Shown: piece after piece, positions 41,851 to 52,400 of the stretch | How the letters are laid out: each line of letters opens with the position of its first letter | Numbering within the stretch: the first letter of the stretch is position 1 | Assembly: GCA_963575745.1 (NCBI GenBank) | Contig: CAUYUJ010014356.1 | Span: 72,001-136,000 of the forward strand | DNA: 64,000 nt | DNA from: Prorocentrum cordatum | Taxonomy: Eukaryota > Sar > Dinophyceae > Prorocentrales > Prorocentraceae | Reading direction: 5' to 3' | Program-made: the position numbers and the translations under genes | Notes under the pieces: model-generated | What the model was told of the DNA's origin: nothing | The model's input: only the letters and a program-made list of their open reading frames with translations | The model's database searches: none

Positions 41851-42085
41851 GGAGGAGCGAGGAGCAGGAGCGAAAACTGCCAAAAATCGCCCCGAGCGCC
41901 TGGCGCAGGAACCTCCCGGGCATCCCCCGGGGGAGGCCCCTCCCCCGGAGAGAGGCCCGCCGTCGGACGCGCCTGCTCCTGCCCCCTGATTGCCCGCCCA
42001 GAGGCTCTCGCATCGCGGGCCCCTGCGGGTGATGTCGCTCCCGCCGACGTCCCCCGACGTGGGGGGCGCGGGAACTTAAAGTCCT

Positions 42086-42392
42086 TGGGCAACGGGGTCT
42101 CCGCTGCTTGAGGCCGGCGGCCGTGGCCGTGGCTGGCGGCCGTGTCTCGGGGTGGCATCTCGAGGCACCTCGCAACGGCGGCGCAGGTGTGACGCCTGGG
42201 GCGGGTCTGTGCCGCCGTTCATGTTGCGAGGTCCGACTGCATGTGAATTCATGCATGCACCTTGGGCACCTCCCTTCGGGTTGTGTCGCCCAGGTGTTCT
42301 TTCCTGGCACAAAACAAGATATCGCTTCCGCCCCAGCCCCGATGCCGGAAGCACTCTCATTTCCCATGCTGGGGGTGGAGACGGTTTGCTGA
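42086..42392 (+). CDS. Coding-like region, strand ambiguous
   Basis: The plus frame (LCRRSCCEVRLHVNSC.., stop TGA at 42392) and the minus frame (GKNTWATQPEGRCPRC.., with CPRC..HERRH spacing one short of a classic C2H2 finger) are both protein-like. Not resolved. Confidence 0.3.
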
Positions 42393-42499
42393 TTGCCGCC
42401 CAGAGTTATTGGACCCTGGGACTTCCCCCCCCAAGACCAGCTCTCCGTCTGGAGCAACCCTTTGACGGCCCCGAGGCATGGGGCAGGAGCGCCCAGCAT

Positions 42500-42700
42500 C
42501 GAATCGATGAGTCGGCTCTGCAATCGAACTGCATCGGATCTGTGGAAATCGGCAGCCGAGCCGGGAGAAGTCGAATCGGCGGAAATCGGCAGGCCAGTAC
42601 GCCTCCAAGCAGAAATCGGAGCCCAAATCGGAGTCCCAGGTCGAGTCGAATCGGAATCGGAGGCTACCGAAATCGACTCGGGTCGAATCGGAGGAGTCGA
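42500..42700. repeat. GAATCGGAG-type degenerate minisatellite
   Basis: Loose 6-12 bp units of AATCGG; compare 32130-32310. Confidence 0.6.
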
Positions 42701-42793
42701 AATGAGCCCTGCGGCATCCGGGCATCCCCGCGGATGCGGGAGTTTCCTCGCGGATGCGCCGCGCGGAACGCATCCGTACGACCGCGCATCCGT

Positions 42794-42827
42794 GGGATCC
42801 AAGCCGAGAGGGTGCGGCTTGGATCCC
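42794..42827. other. Perfect hairpin
   Basis: 13-bp stem GGGATCCAAGCCG with loop AGAGGGTG. Followed by G and A-rich satellite, so it is unlike a terminator. Confidence 0.85.
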
Positions 42828-42834
42828 GCGGAGG

Positions 42835-43030
42835 GCAGGAGGAGGAGGAGGGCAGGGGAGGAGGAGGAGGAGGAGGAGGATGAGGAGGAGGAGGAGGAGG
42901 AGGAGGAGGAGGAGGAGGAGGAGGAGGAGGAGGAGGAGGAGGAGGGAGGAGGAGGAGGATCTTTTTTGACATCCACAGCCACAGACCCCAACTCGGAGGA
43001 GGAGGAGGAGGAGGAGGAGGAGGAGGAGGG
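42835..43030. repeat. GGA satellite
   Basis: Two blocks separated by 42960-42990. Confidence 0.95.
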
Positions 43031-43090
43031 GTCGCCTAAGCCCTTCGGAGAGACCCACCAGCAAGACTTCTCAGAAGGCGGCGGGGCCTC

Positions 43091-43660
43091 TCAGAAGCCC
43101 CCCAGCCTCCTGAGACGCCCCCTGCGCCTTCGCAGAGGGCCTCGCACGCCTCTCAGCAGGCGGGGGGCTTTCGGAGCACGACCATGCTGCGACCACTCAG
43201 AGGTACGCCTGCAGCCACGATCCGATTGAAGGCTGGGCGCCCGAGAGTGGACGCCCACCGCTCCAGTGGCGGCTTCCCCGCGCGTGAAGCGCCGCTGCCA
43301 ACCACATCGCCCGCCTCTCCACGGCAGCCTGCACCTGCAGACTGCGGTGCGGCCGTAATTTTCGTGCGCGGAGTGCCAGACGTGCCCGTCCCCCCTGAGG
43401 CAGCCAGGAAGGAGCAGTGCATCGATGGGGGAACAAAAAGTGGCATAAACCTCGGAGGTCCGCGCGGATTCCTCGGATCGGCGCTGGACCTACCTGGCGG
43501 CGCCTCCGGCGCCGCCCCTGGCACGCTCCGCGCGCCAGGGACTGGGGTTCCAGCGCCGATCCGAGAAATCGCGCCCGACTCCGAGTTTCTATGTTTGTCA
43601 TTATTTTCTCTAATCGATGTTGACAGGTGCGAATCGATTGATTTGAGGAGGGGAGGAGGA
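43091..43660 (-). CDS. Gene broken by B copy 5, unknown
   Basis: The minus frame reads INRFAPVNID up to B copy 5 and, after removal with one ATCGATG repeat, continues ALLLPGCLRGDGHVW, HSAHENYGRTAVC, several Cys/Arg-rich residues and a basic tail to TGA at 43091. Codon-position bias is best in this frame, though two others are open. The stop lies in a CTTCTCAGAAGG repeat of the G type. Confidence 0.5.
43421..43625 (-). mobile_element. Hairpin element B copy 5
   Basis: CTCGGAGGTCCGCGCGG and mirror arms, orientation opposite to copy 3; ATCGATG on both flanks. Confidence 0.7.
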
Positions 43661-43860
43661 GGAGGAGGAGGAGGAGGAGGAGGAGGAGGAGAGGAGGAGG
43701 GAGGAGGGGAGGGGATGGAGGAGGGAGGAGGGAGAAGAGGAGGAGGAGGAGGAGGAGGAGGAGTGGAGGAGGAGGAGGAGGAGGAGGGAGGAGGGAAGAG
43801 GGAGGAGGGAGGAGGAGGTGGAGGAGGAGGAGGAGGAAGAGGAGGGAGGAAGAGTTGAAG
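43645..43860. repeat. GGA satellite
   Basis: GGA units with GAGGGA variants. Confidence 0.95.
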
Positions 43861-44042
43861 AAAACCCGCCCCCTCTGCTGGTGCTTCTCGGATCATGCCT
43901 CGGGCGTCCCGCGGCCTTTTCGGGCCGCTCCGGGCACCCCGGGAGAGCCCTCGACGAGGCGCCGCTGCTGGAATTCATACCGAGGCCGGAAAACAAGACA
44001 TATTGAACACCTCGCACATCGAACCCGCACTGCCTTCCCTCT

Positions 44043-44226
44043 GCGGCGAGCGAGGGGGGGGAAGTGAGGAGGAGGAGGAAGAGGCCTTCTCAGCAGGGCC
44101 CGAGGGGCTTCTCCGAAGCCCTCGGGCCCTCTGATAAGTCTTCTATGTCTTCGGGGAAGGCCTAGGACACTTCTCAGCCTTCTGGCAGGGCCTTCTTCTT
44201 CTCACTTCTCCCTGGGCTCGCCGCCG
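44043..44226 (+). mobile_element. TIR element G copy 1
   Basis: GCGGCGAGCGAGGGGGGG to GGGCTCGCCGCCGA, with internal CTTCTC and GAAGGC hairpins. 43860-44040 holds no gene I can support. Confidence 0.65.
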
Positions 44227-44259
44227 AGAACTCGGCCGCGGCTAGGACGAAGACGAAGA

Positions 44260-44750
44260 TCAATTCGTTCCAGTGCGTTCCAGGACGCTCTGAGAAGGCC
44301 GCGGCGCCCGAGACATCCTCCAACGCCGCCAGATCTCAGAGATTCTCGATTTATCCTCGCCATGGCTTCGTCTTAAAAACTGCCCTTCTCCTCTGGGCGA
44401 ACCGCCTATGCACTTGAGCAGGGACCGACCGTTCAGCAGTAACCTTAGGTCGGGCACGTCCTCCTACAGAAGGATTTTGGAGGACCAATCAAACATAGTC
44501 ACAACATATTTTCAAAATGCTCATACATAGTCAAAACATCGTCCCTGGATTATGGTTTTACTACTTTTGAATATTCCCCCTGTAGAGGGACAGGCCCGAC
44601 ATAACCATAAGCCCGAGGGGTCAAAACAAGACAAACCCGACCAAACATGTTCTGAGAGCACTCCGTGCAGACCGCATAACAGGTGCCGAGAACCTTCTTC
44701 GGTGGGCCTGGGCCTGCAGGCAGGCCAGGACGCCTCGCCACTGCACTGAT
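44260..44750 (-). CDS. Gene broken by A copy 10, unknown
   Basis: An exon after M copy 4 reads to GGCTTATG|GTTATG at A copy 10; splicing to CCTAAG|GTTACTG gives [17 protein letters not shown] and a polar, basic tail to TGA at 44260. GT-AG with an AG|G junction is canonical. Upstream another frame ([17 protein letters not shown]) looks at least as natural and would end soon after the junction, so the frame is not settled. Confidence 0.45.
44451..44599 (+). mobile_element. TIR element A copy 10
   Basis: 149 bp, intact ends, flanks AGTAACCTTAGG and CATAACCATAAG. Confidence 0.75.
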
Positions 44751-44752
44751 TG

Positions 44753-45357
44753 AATGGGGCCCAGGGACACACACACACGCACACACACACGCACACACAC
44801 ACGCACACACACACACACACACGCACACGCACACGCACACGCAAACCCACACGCACACGCACACGCACACGCACGCGCACGCGCACACGCACACGCACGC
44901 ACACGAACACAAACACAAACACAAACACAAACACACAAACGCACAAACGCACAAGCACAAGCACAAACACACGTACACACGTACACACGTGCAAACGTAC
45001 ACACGGACACACGCACACACGTACACATGTACACACGCACACACGTACACACGTACACACATACACACATACGCACATACACACATACGCACAGGCGCAC
45101 ATACGCACAGAAGCACATACGCACATACGCACACACGCACATTCACACATACACACATACACACACGCACATACACACATACGCACATACGCGCATACGC
45201 ACATACGCACAGACACACGACATACACATATAATTATATATATATATATATATAATTACACATAATCTATATATGCATAAAGACATAACACCACACTCAA
45301 CATATCAGGATTCCCATACTTTCTGGATCTTCGTCTCCCCCCCACTTCCCCTATTTC
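44753..45357 (+). mobile_element. Dispersed repeat M copy 4 with expanded CA tract
   Basis: The usual CCCAGGGACACACAC head is expanded to about 460 bp of CA, CGCACA and GTACACA units; TTTCTGGATCTTCGTC core follows at 45330. A TA run lies at 45235-45256. E copy 4 truncates the tail. Confidence 0.7.
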
Positions 45358-45604
45358 TATGCTGTTCCCATCGTACTTAAGGACCACATCCCAGAAATGA
45401 TTGCGAGCCCTCAGCGGCGTATGGAAACGGTGTCGAACGAGTATCGCCTCCCAGGGCCCGACGCGTGAAAGCCCTCCAGATTCGGTACGTTCTTGGTGTT
45501 CGACNNNNNNNNNNNNNNNNNNNNNNNNNNNNNNNNNNNNNNNNNNNNNNNNNNNNNNNNNNNNNNNNNNNNNNNNNNNNNNNNNNNNNNNNNNNNNNNN
45601 NNNN
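45358..45604 (+). mobile_element. TIR element E copy 4, running into a gap
   Basis: TATGCTGTTCCCATCG start and normal core to 45504; 45505-45604 is 100 N. Confidence 0.7.
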
Positions 45605-45810
45605 CCACAGCCATTGGCACAGCACGGGAGGTGACCCTGACCGTGGCTGGGGGGGACGCTGGGCCTGGGAGGTTTCCTGGGTGGCCGGGGAGGGGCATGC
45701 GTGCGGCGTGCCCCCGTTGGGTCTCGGCGTGCGGGGCCCTCCCTGTTCCGGGGCCCCGTGCCACGCAGGGAACCACGCTGGCCCAGCAGCGCGCAGCTCT
45801 CACCCCACCT

Positions 45811-46590
45811 CGGTATACCTCACAGCTCGGTGGCATCTGACCTCCCAGAGAGAAAGGGCATCAGAATCCACTTGTTGCCGCCACGAGCTGGCAATATCCA
45901 GGACAGCGAAGACCACTGGCCAGCCTACAAGTCGTATTCCGTACAGGTTGCAACTTCCTACATGCAATGAAAATAGACCTCGCCAACCACTGAGCTAGAT
46001 TGTACTGCCAGTGCTAGCCTTATACCGTCCAGCAGGTACCCCCGGCTATCTCTACAAGCCACCCGACGCCAAGTTTACTCTACAATCAGCGTGCCGTAGC
46101 TCAAGGTGCCACGACCAACATGCAGCTCTGTACATTGCCTGCCCCTCTGCCTGACTTGCCTGATCTGAAGCTGGACTCGGGAGGGGGCATCACTTTGGAT
46201 ACAGGATGGCTGGGAAGGGAGTGTACGTACGGCTTCGGGATACCTCACAGCTCTGTGTATCTGACCTCCACACGCTAGCAGTACCCAGGCCAGCCGACAC
46301 CACTGGCCAGTCTACAAGTTTCTATGCGTTGCTTGTTTAAACATCTCGCTTGCAAGTTGACTTGCATGTCCTACCCATCAGCCGTTCACCCCAAGCATCT
46401 TCTGTACAGCAGCTCAGTGCACCTTGACCTCTCAGCCTCTGTACAAGCTACTCGACGCCACTTGTTTACACTTTGCCCTTAGCGAGTGAAGCTCAAGGGA
46501 CCACACACCAACGCGCTGCTGTAATTTGCCTACCTCTCAACCTGAACTGACATATCTGAAGTTGGGCGTCGGGGGAATGGCGGTACCCTG
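45811..46590 (+). repeat. Two diverged tandem units of about 0.4 kb
   Basis: ATACCTCACAGCTC at 45815 and 46240; CCACTGGCCAGCCTACAAG and CCACTGGCCAGTCTACAAG; GAAGCTCAAGG blocks at 46096 and 46488. No open frame is convincing in 45605-46860. Confidence 0.7.
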
Positions 46591-46788
46591 TACCACCAAG
46601 GAAGCAACTAATAGCTTGCAGACGCAGCTTGTCGACCTCCGACAGTAGCCCGACGCCACGTCTTACATTGCATCTTGCCTACTGCTCACTTGCTTTTACG
46701 GAGGCAGCAGGCACTCTTGATCTTATGGGGGCTCAGTTGACGTGGGGAGGCGGTCACTTACTAGGGTACATTAGCTGTCCTCGGTTCT

Positions 46789-46850
46789 ACCTGGCGGGCG
46801 CCTACTCTAGGTACTGTTCTGCGCCGCACACTGCGCCCGCCAGGTATTGC
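46789..46850. other. Hairpin with 13-bp stem
   Basis: ACCTGGCGGGCGC pairs with GCGCCCGCCAGGT across about 37 bases. Confidence 0.7.
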
Positions 46851-46944
46851 GCCAAGGCGTACCTCTACATACATGTTTAGTCTCCAGTTTCCACCAACGC
46901 CACAACCTTCTTACTCAGGTTGGCCGAACGTAAAAAGTAGAAGG

Positions 46945-47160
46945 CGGAGGACGAGGAGGAGGAGCAGAAGGAAGAGGAGGAGGAGGAGGAGGAGGAGGAG
47001 GAGGAGGAGGAGGAGGAGGAGGAGGAATAGGATGCGGGAGTAGGAGTACGATTCGGATTAGAGAGTAGGGGGAAGAGGAGGAGGAGGAGGAGGAGGAGGA
47101 GGAAGAGGAGGAGGAGGAGGAGGAGGAAGAGGAGGAAGAGGAGGAGGAGGAGAAGAAGCG
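46945..47160. repeat. GGA satellite
   Basis: GGA and GAAGAG units. Confidence 0.95.
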
Positions 47161-47626
47161 GGGGCCAACGCCTGCGAGAACCACGCCACTGCTGGGGCAA
47201 CCCTCGCCCTACCAAGACGGCAGAGCCCGCAGAGCGGGCCCCGCGGGCTCCGATGGACACCGCGTCCTCCTCCTCCTCCTCGCGCTTCGTCCCTCCGTCT
47301 CGCTCCTCCCGCTGCTCTCCTCCTGCTCCCGCCTCCTCCCTCCTCGTGCTCCTCGCTCCCTCCCCTCCCTGCTCCGCGCCCTCCCTCTCCCTCCTGCTCC
47401 TCCTACCTCTCCCTCCCCTTCCCTGCACACTCTCTCTCTGGGCCCCCTGGGCGTTCTTGAGGCACACTTGTCTGGGGAGCCTCCTGGGCCGTCTTGGGGC
47501 ACTCTTCGGGGCCTCGTGGGCCGTCTTGGAGCGATCTGAAAGGCCTCCGAGGCCGTAAGAGAACGTTGGGACGCGGGGAAAGCGAGAACGCCAAAATCCT
47601 TCAAACACCTTTGGACAAGGGGCCAT
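47160..47626 (-). CDS. Charged protein candidate, unknown
   Basis: ATG at 47626 opens a minus frame: 25 mixed residues, then Arg/Gly/Glu-rich low-complexity sequence, then SIGARGARSAGSAVLVGRG and WRGSRRRWPP before a GGA-derived Leu run. The first part is R-type sequence on the opposite strand to R copy 1, encoding VLAFPASQRS in another frame. GC3 is high throughout. Probably a real exon with a disordered product. Confidence 0.45.
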
Positions 47627-48130
47627 CTTGGGCAGTTTGGGCGACTCGGGGCCTTCTTGGGCCTTCTTGGGGCCGTTTTGGGGCTAACTTGAGCCGCCTT
47701 GGGCAGCCCTTAGGCTGTCTTGGCCCCCTCTTGAGCTGTATTGAGGGCCTCTTGGGAATGTCTTAGGCTCGTGGACCGTCTTGGGGCCATCTTGGGCCGT
47801 CTTGGGGCCAACTTGGCAGTCTTAGGCGGCCCTCGGGCCGTCTTGGCGCCTTCTTGGGCTGGCTCGGGGGCCTCTTTGGAACGTCTTGGGCTGTCTTGGG
47901 GAAGTCTTGGGAGCCTCTTGGACCGTCTTGAAAGCCGCGAAAGCTGAAAAGTCGTAAATGCTAACACGGTGCGTTTCCCCATCGGAATTTGGGCCTCTTG
48001 GGTCCCTCTTGGGAGTGCTCTGGGAGTCCTCCTGGGCCGTATTGGGCAGCTCGGGACCTCCTTGCACCGTTTGGGGGGCTCCTGGCACCCTCTTGGCTCG
48101 TTTTGGCACCCTGTTGGTCTCTCCAGGCCG
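47440..48130 (-). repeat. Degenerate repeat R copy 4
   Basis: GCCGTCTTGGGG-type units with the GAACGCCAAAATCCTTCAAA landmark near 47585. Confidence 0.6.
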
Positions 48131-48239
48131 CCTCTGGGGAGCGAAACGGGGGGGGTATCAGCGGGCTTCCCACGCTGGTTGCGGGGTGGGCCGGCCCAGG
48201 CCAGGGGGAGGGGCCTGTTTATTTCTATGTTGTGTAATC

Positions 48240-48248
48240 TATATATAT

Positions 48249-48293
<45 letters not shown>

Positions 48294-48296
48294 AAC
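48240..48296. repeat. TA and GA satellite
   Basis: Short TA then GA. Confidence 0.9.
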
Positions 48297-48384
48297 AAAT
48301 CAGCACCATGGGACGGGATGGGTAAGAAGGGTAGGATGTCAGATGTGGCGAAGGCGCATGCAGCATGCAGTTTGCCCAAGCCTC

Positions 48385-48590
48385 CTCGGTCTCCTCCTCT
48401 TCCTCCTCCCCCTCCTCCTCTTCCCTCACTGCCCCTCTCCTCCATTCGCTCCTCCTCGCTCCTCCTCCTCCTCCTCCTCCTCTTCCTCCTCCTCCTCCTC
48501 CTCCTCCTCCTCCTCCTCCTCCCTCTTCCCTCCTCCTCGCTTCTCCCTCTTTTTCCCTCCTCCTCCTCCTGCTCCTGCTCCTCCTCCTCG
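48385..48590. repeat. TCC satellite
   Basis: CTC units; encodes a Glu/Arg-rich tail of the gene upstream on the minus strand. Confidence 0.95.
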
Positions 48591-49290
48591 GGCGTCTGCA
48601 ATCGACCATAGCCCGCCCCAGGTGCCCAGCGGCAACCCAGAGTGGGGTCCTCCATTCCGGGCTGCCTCTGGGTGTTCGGTCGGCCAGGGACCTCGATGCC
48701 GAGCTGCCGCCCTGAAGTGAACCACCCCCTCTTCTTGACGAGGTACACTCCCCAAGTCATGCCGCCTGGTGGAACAATGGCGGTCAACTGAATATCAGGC
48801 AAGGCTAGATTGATCTTGTGGGTGAACCGCCCCTCACTCGGAACTGCCAACTCATCCGCAACGGTGCCGCAATTCGGAGGGCCCATGAACGCTGCTGTCT
48901 CTGGGGAGCCACCCGAGCCGCACGGCTGCCAATATAGCTTGAGCCGAGGTGGTTACCGAAAGCTCCGTGACAAAGGCTCCCTGACTGGTGCTTCGGAGAC
49001 TGCGCGTGGGTGCATCTGCTGCCATGAGCTTGAACGGCCGCGCTCCAATACTTCAAAACTTTGGGACTCGATGCATGCCGCCCGCACGCGCATCTGTCGG
49101 TGGCGCGCAAGCATGGATTGGCGATGCATAGATTTGGCGCGCGGTCGCCAAATCCGTGGATCGGGGGATGTGCCCTCCCCAGAAGTGCGGCCGGTGCCGC
49201 CTCGCTCGGCGGCAGAACTCCGCGACTCCCCATGGAAGCGGGACCCGTCGCTAATCTACGCCCCCTCGATCCAGGTTGGCGTCCCCTCAT
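48560..49290 (-). CDS. Gene R1, unknown soluble protein
   Basis: Two frames in series. 49290 to about 48970 reads HGFGDRAPNLCIANPCL, CACGRHASSPKVLKYWS and KHQSGSLCHGAF; from about 48957 the next frame reads LKLYWQPCGSGGSPETAAF, GTVADELAVPSEGRFTHKI, NLALPDIQLTAIVPPGG and VYLVKKRGWFTSGRQLG, ending in Glu/Gln repeats. Residue mix and codon bias are convincing. Joining needs a one-base shift near 48965, where G|GTAACC may be a donor; an assembly indel or short intron are both possible. Family not recognised. The plus strand is open over most of this and I treat it as a shadow. Confidence 0.65.
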
Positions 49291-49399
49291 ATATCCGTGT
49301 CCTCCCCCTCCTCATCCTCCTCGTCCTCCTGCTCCTCCTCCTCCTCCTCCTCTTATTTCTTCTCGTTACGCCTCACTCTACCTCGTCGCTACAGCCCTA

Positions 49400-49729
49400 T
49401 CACGCCGTCGAGAGGAAGGCGGCGGGAAGTCGGGTGGCTCCCCCGTCGCGAGGCGGCGCGGAGGCGGCCCGAGACCGGGCTGGGCCGGCCGGCCGCCCCC
49501 AGAGCTGCCTCCCCCGCACGGCCTCACGGCCCGCCCCGAAAGAGGGAAAGCGAGAGAAAGGTGACGACATGGGCACCTGCTCCTCCCCCGAGAAACTGAG
49601 AAACTGTGCAGTCGCCCCGAACCTCAACTGACTCACCATGCGCCGTGGCTGGGGACCCGCGGCCCTCCCTTCTCCGTCCGATCCTCCGAGAGGGCCGCCG
49701 CCTGCAGCGCTGCCGCCTGCCGCCGCCAT
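49400..49729 (-). CDS. Complete 109-residue frame, unknown
   Basis: ATG at 49729 in a good context (GGACCATGG) to TGA at 49400, Gly/Ala-rich start, mixed middle (SQLRFGATAQFLSFSGEEQVP) and Arg/Pro-rich end, high GC3. However CGCATG|GTGAGT inside it is a perfect 5' splice site, so the true exon may end there. A TCC satellite (49300-49370) follows. Confidence 0.55.
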   Translation of the reverse strand: MAAAGGSAAGGGPLGGSDGEGRAAGPQPRRMVSQLRFGATAQFLSFSGEEQVPMSSPFSRFPSFGAGREAVRGRQLWGRPAGPARSRAASAPPRDGGATRLPAAFLSTA

Positions 49730-49814
49730 GGTCCGCCCGGGAGGCCTGGCGGGAGGTCGTCGCGAGGAGCCCGGCACCGACCCTCCTCGCGAAAGGGACG
49801 GGCCTCGGAAGCCG

Positions 49815-50069
49815 TCAGCCGAAGGAAACGGGACGAAGAGCGGGTTCTGGGGAGATCCCCCCGGGCCCAGGAAGCGTCTCGCCCTCAGGACATCTGCCCT
49901 TCTTGCCGACGGCCCCCGCCCGCACAGAACAGGAAGGGCTCGGGCCTATTTTGGGCTCTTTGGGCTCCGACGCAACTCCCTGCATGCCTTGCCGGGCATC
50001 TAGGTGATGTCGGGGAGCCAATATTTTGCTGCGGTGACTTAGCCGCAGCGTCTGCCGACACCCCTGCAA
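49815..50069 (-). CDS. C-terminal exon, unknown
   Basis: Minus frame to TGA at 49815: basic N-terminal part (TLRLSHRSKILAPRHHLD), then VASEPKEPKIGPSPSC and a Gly/Pro-rich end. Strong GC3 and no satellite content. Confidence 0.55.
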   Translation of the reverse strand: MQGCRQTLRLSHRSKILAPRHHLDARQGMQGVASEPKEPKIGPSPSCSVRAGAVGKKGRCPEGETLPGPGGISPEPALRPVSFG

Positions 50070-50307
50070 AGGCGTCGACGATTGGACACAATCAGGCTAC
50101 GCAAAACGCTCGCCCTATGTTCTCCATGCGCGCGAAAATAATGTTACACGACGTGTGGCTGGCTCCGTCTGCCTCTTCTGACTCCGTGCCCCTGGCGCTG
50201 CGCGTGCTGATCCTCCCTCCAAAACGCACTATCCTCATCATGCCTCTCGTACCCGTGCCTCTTCGCGCATGTTCCGATTGCCTCTCATAATCGTCTTCGG
50301 TACCTAC

Positions 50308-50605
50308 GTGGCAAGTGTAAGACTGTGAGATGGGGATGCTGTTGCAGAGTCCGCATCGCTAATCCTGTTCCCGCTGCCTGGAAATGCTTGTAGATACCCC
50401 TGCGCCAAACATACGACACGTTTAAAGGCACATGTCGCTTGTATTTCGTACACCCCGCGTCTTCGAGTAAACCGTGACGCACGTTTACCGCTTGCTGTAT
50501 TATCACGCCGTCCTTCACACCCTTCTCATGTGTGCCGCAGCTTTTGCAACTACTCTCTTGACCGGCCCTGCTCGCCAGCCCTCTGTTCAACGTCAACGGC
50601 CTCAC
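50308..50605 (-). CDS. Exon of unknown protein
   Basis: A well mixed 99-codon frame with SCKSCGTHEKGVKDGV, NVSYVWRRGIYKHFQ and LTVLHLP, ending at CCAC|GTAGGT, a plausible donor. The CKSC pair and a following Cys could bind a metal, but I cannot name a domain. GC3 is moderate. Confidence 0.6.
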
Positions 50606-50838
50606 GTCACCCGCAAGACCACAACCCCACCCTGGAGTTGACCCTTGCCCCGGCTCACCGCTCCAGCCCGCGCCACCCTGGGATTACCCATTGGAGCACT
50701 CGCAGGGGCAGGTTGGAGGGGGACAGGGCGGGAAGGCGGGATGGGCAGACCGAGGAGCATCAGCAGCAGGGATGGCCATACGAAGAGGGAGAGACGGTGT
50801 GGAAAGACGCTTGGGCAGGCTGGGTGAGAGGGGTAGAG

Positions 50839-51085
50839 GCCTCGTAAATGGGGTCGGAATAGATGGGGTCGGAGGATCGCGCCGCATCGCCGATACATCG
50901 ACGATGCATCGGCGATGTATCGGCGATGCATCGGGGATGCACTGCCGACGCATCGTCGACGTCGGCCATGCATCGGCGATGCCGACGTGGAGCAAATCGG
51001 GCTCCACATCGAGCCGCATCGCCGATGCCTCGGCGATGCGGAGCGATCCTCCGACCCCATCTGCTCCGACGACATCGAGGAGGCC
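50839..51085. mobile_element. TIR element T copy 1
   Basis: About 50-bp TIR: GGTCGGAGGATCGC and GCGATCCTCCGACC with AGATGGG outside. The core is built of GATGCATCGGC palindromes. 51085-51600 is GC-rich, open in several frames, unassigned. Confidence 0.75.
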
Positions 51086-51611
51086 CAGAAGGGGACGACA
51101 GAGCGAGAGAGGCGCAGCCCCCGAGCAGCAGACGCCGCAGGGGGAGGCAGGGACGCGGGCACCACCGGCCAGGGGGCATGGAGAGAGCGAGGACGCAGGG
51201 CGCCTCAGATCGCGCCGGGAGGCCCCCAGAAGCGGGACCCAGGCCACGCACACGCCCTGGCAGGCATGCCCAGGATCGCCTCGCTCTCGGCGTGTGTGCA
51301 CCCCCGCGCGCCCACGCTCGGCTCCGGGGCGAGCGGGAGCGCAGTTCCGGGTCCGCACCTCGGGGGCAGCCCGCCGCCCCTCCGCGGCTCCGGCGAGCCC
51401 CCGCACCCCCTCGCCGCTCGCCTGCGAGAGGGCGCGCGTGTGGCGCCCCGGGCCGTCGCGCCTCCCCGAGCCAGCACGGCCGCGACGGTATGGTGCGGTG
51501 CGCGCCTGCCTCCTCAAGCTGCCGTGGCCGCGCAGGACACGCGAAGTGTGCGAGACGGAGCAGAGGCGAGTGATACATACGCGTGCGTACACACAAATAC
51601 ATTCTAGAGCC

Positions 51612-52400
51612 ACCGCGCGCGCTTCGCGCGCGCTCAAGTTCTAGCTAGGCTCGGCAGGCTGACGCATGTAATCTCACCTGTTGAAGTGCCTTGAGCACCT
51701 AACGGCCTTCTTGGAGTCCCTGCGCAAACCTCGGAAGCGTATAAAGGGGACATGCGGAAGCCACAAAATCGTGAATTTCCTTTCGGTGTTCGATGATTTG
51801 GGGCCCACGAAGGCTTCCTGGGATCTTTCTTCGGTGGTGACGGGGGCCGTAATCATTGTCTGTTGTGCAAAATTAAGCAGGGGGTAAATTTGAAAAATGA
51901 AATTCTTGGAATTCCCTTTTTTCAAAATTGCCATGCCTGGGCAGTGGGTCAGAAGTTTCCTCGATACAGGCCGTGGATTGTTGGGACGCCACTGGGGGCC
52001 TCTTGGAAATATCTTGGTGCAAAGCGCTCGAAAAGCTTGGGCAGGTCCTCTCTTTTGGCTCATTCTTGGCGCGCGCGCGCTGACGTTCTAGCTAGGCCCG
52101 ATCAGTGAACTCATGGTATCTCGATTTGTACTATGGGTTCAGGGGCAGCCAAGAGGACACGAAGACGACCCAAGAGAGTGCCAAGACAGCGTCAGAGAGT
52201 TCAACAGCATTCCTGAATACTATTTGCATGATTTGCAATGTGACCCCGAAGTTTTGTTGGGACTCTGGGTGAACTTGAACAAACAGAGAATCACTGGATT
52301 TCCTTTTTTCTCAAGTGGGACCTCCTAACATGTAGTGCGCAGGAATCGGGGGGGCCTGAGAGGCGTGCAGGGGGCTCTCGGGAAGCAGTTTGGAGGCCGT
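51612..52400. repeat. Two diverged tandem units of about 0.45 kb
   Basis: GCGCGCGCTCAAGTTCTAGCTAGG at 51631 (approx.) recurs as GCGCGCGCTGACGTTCTAGC at about 52072. Open frames exist on both strands of unit 1 (51674-52063) but neither is convincing. 52400-53070 is AT-richer with nothing I can name. Confidence 0.5.

Noticed and set aside
48810-49631. 273-residue plus-strand frame
   Set aside because: Antisense shadow of a better supported minus-strand gene with stronger codon-position bias.
50853-51070. Protein with RCIGDAS-type repeats
   Set aside because: The sequence is the palindromic core of T elements, open in all frames at both copies.
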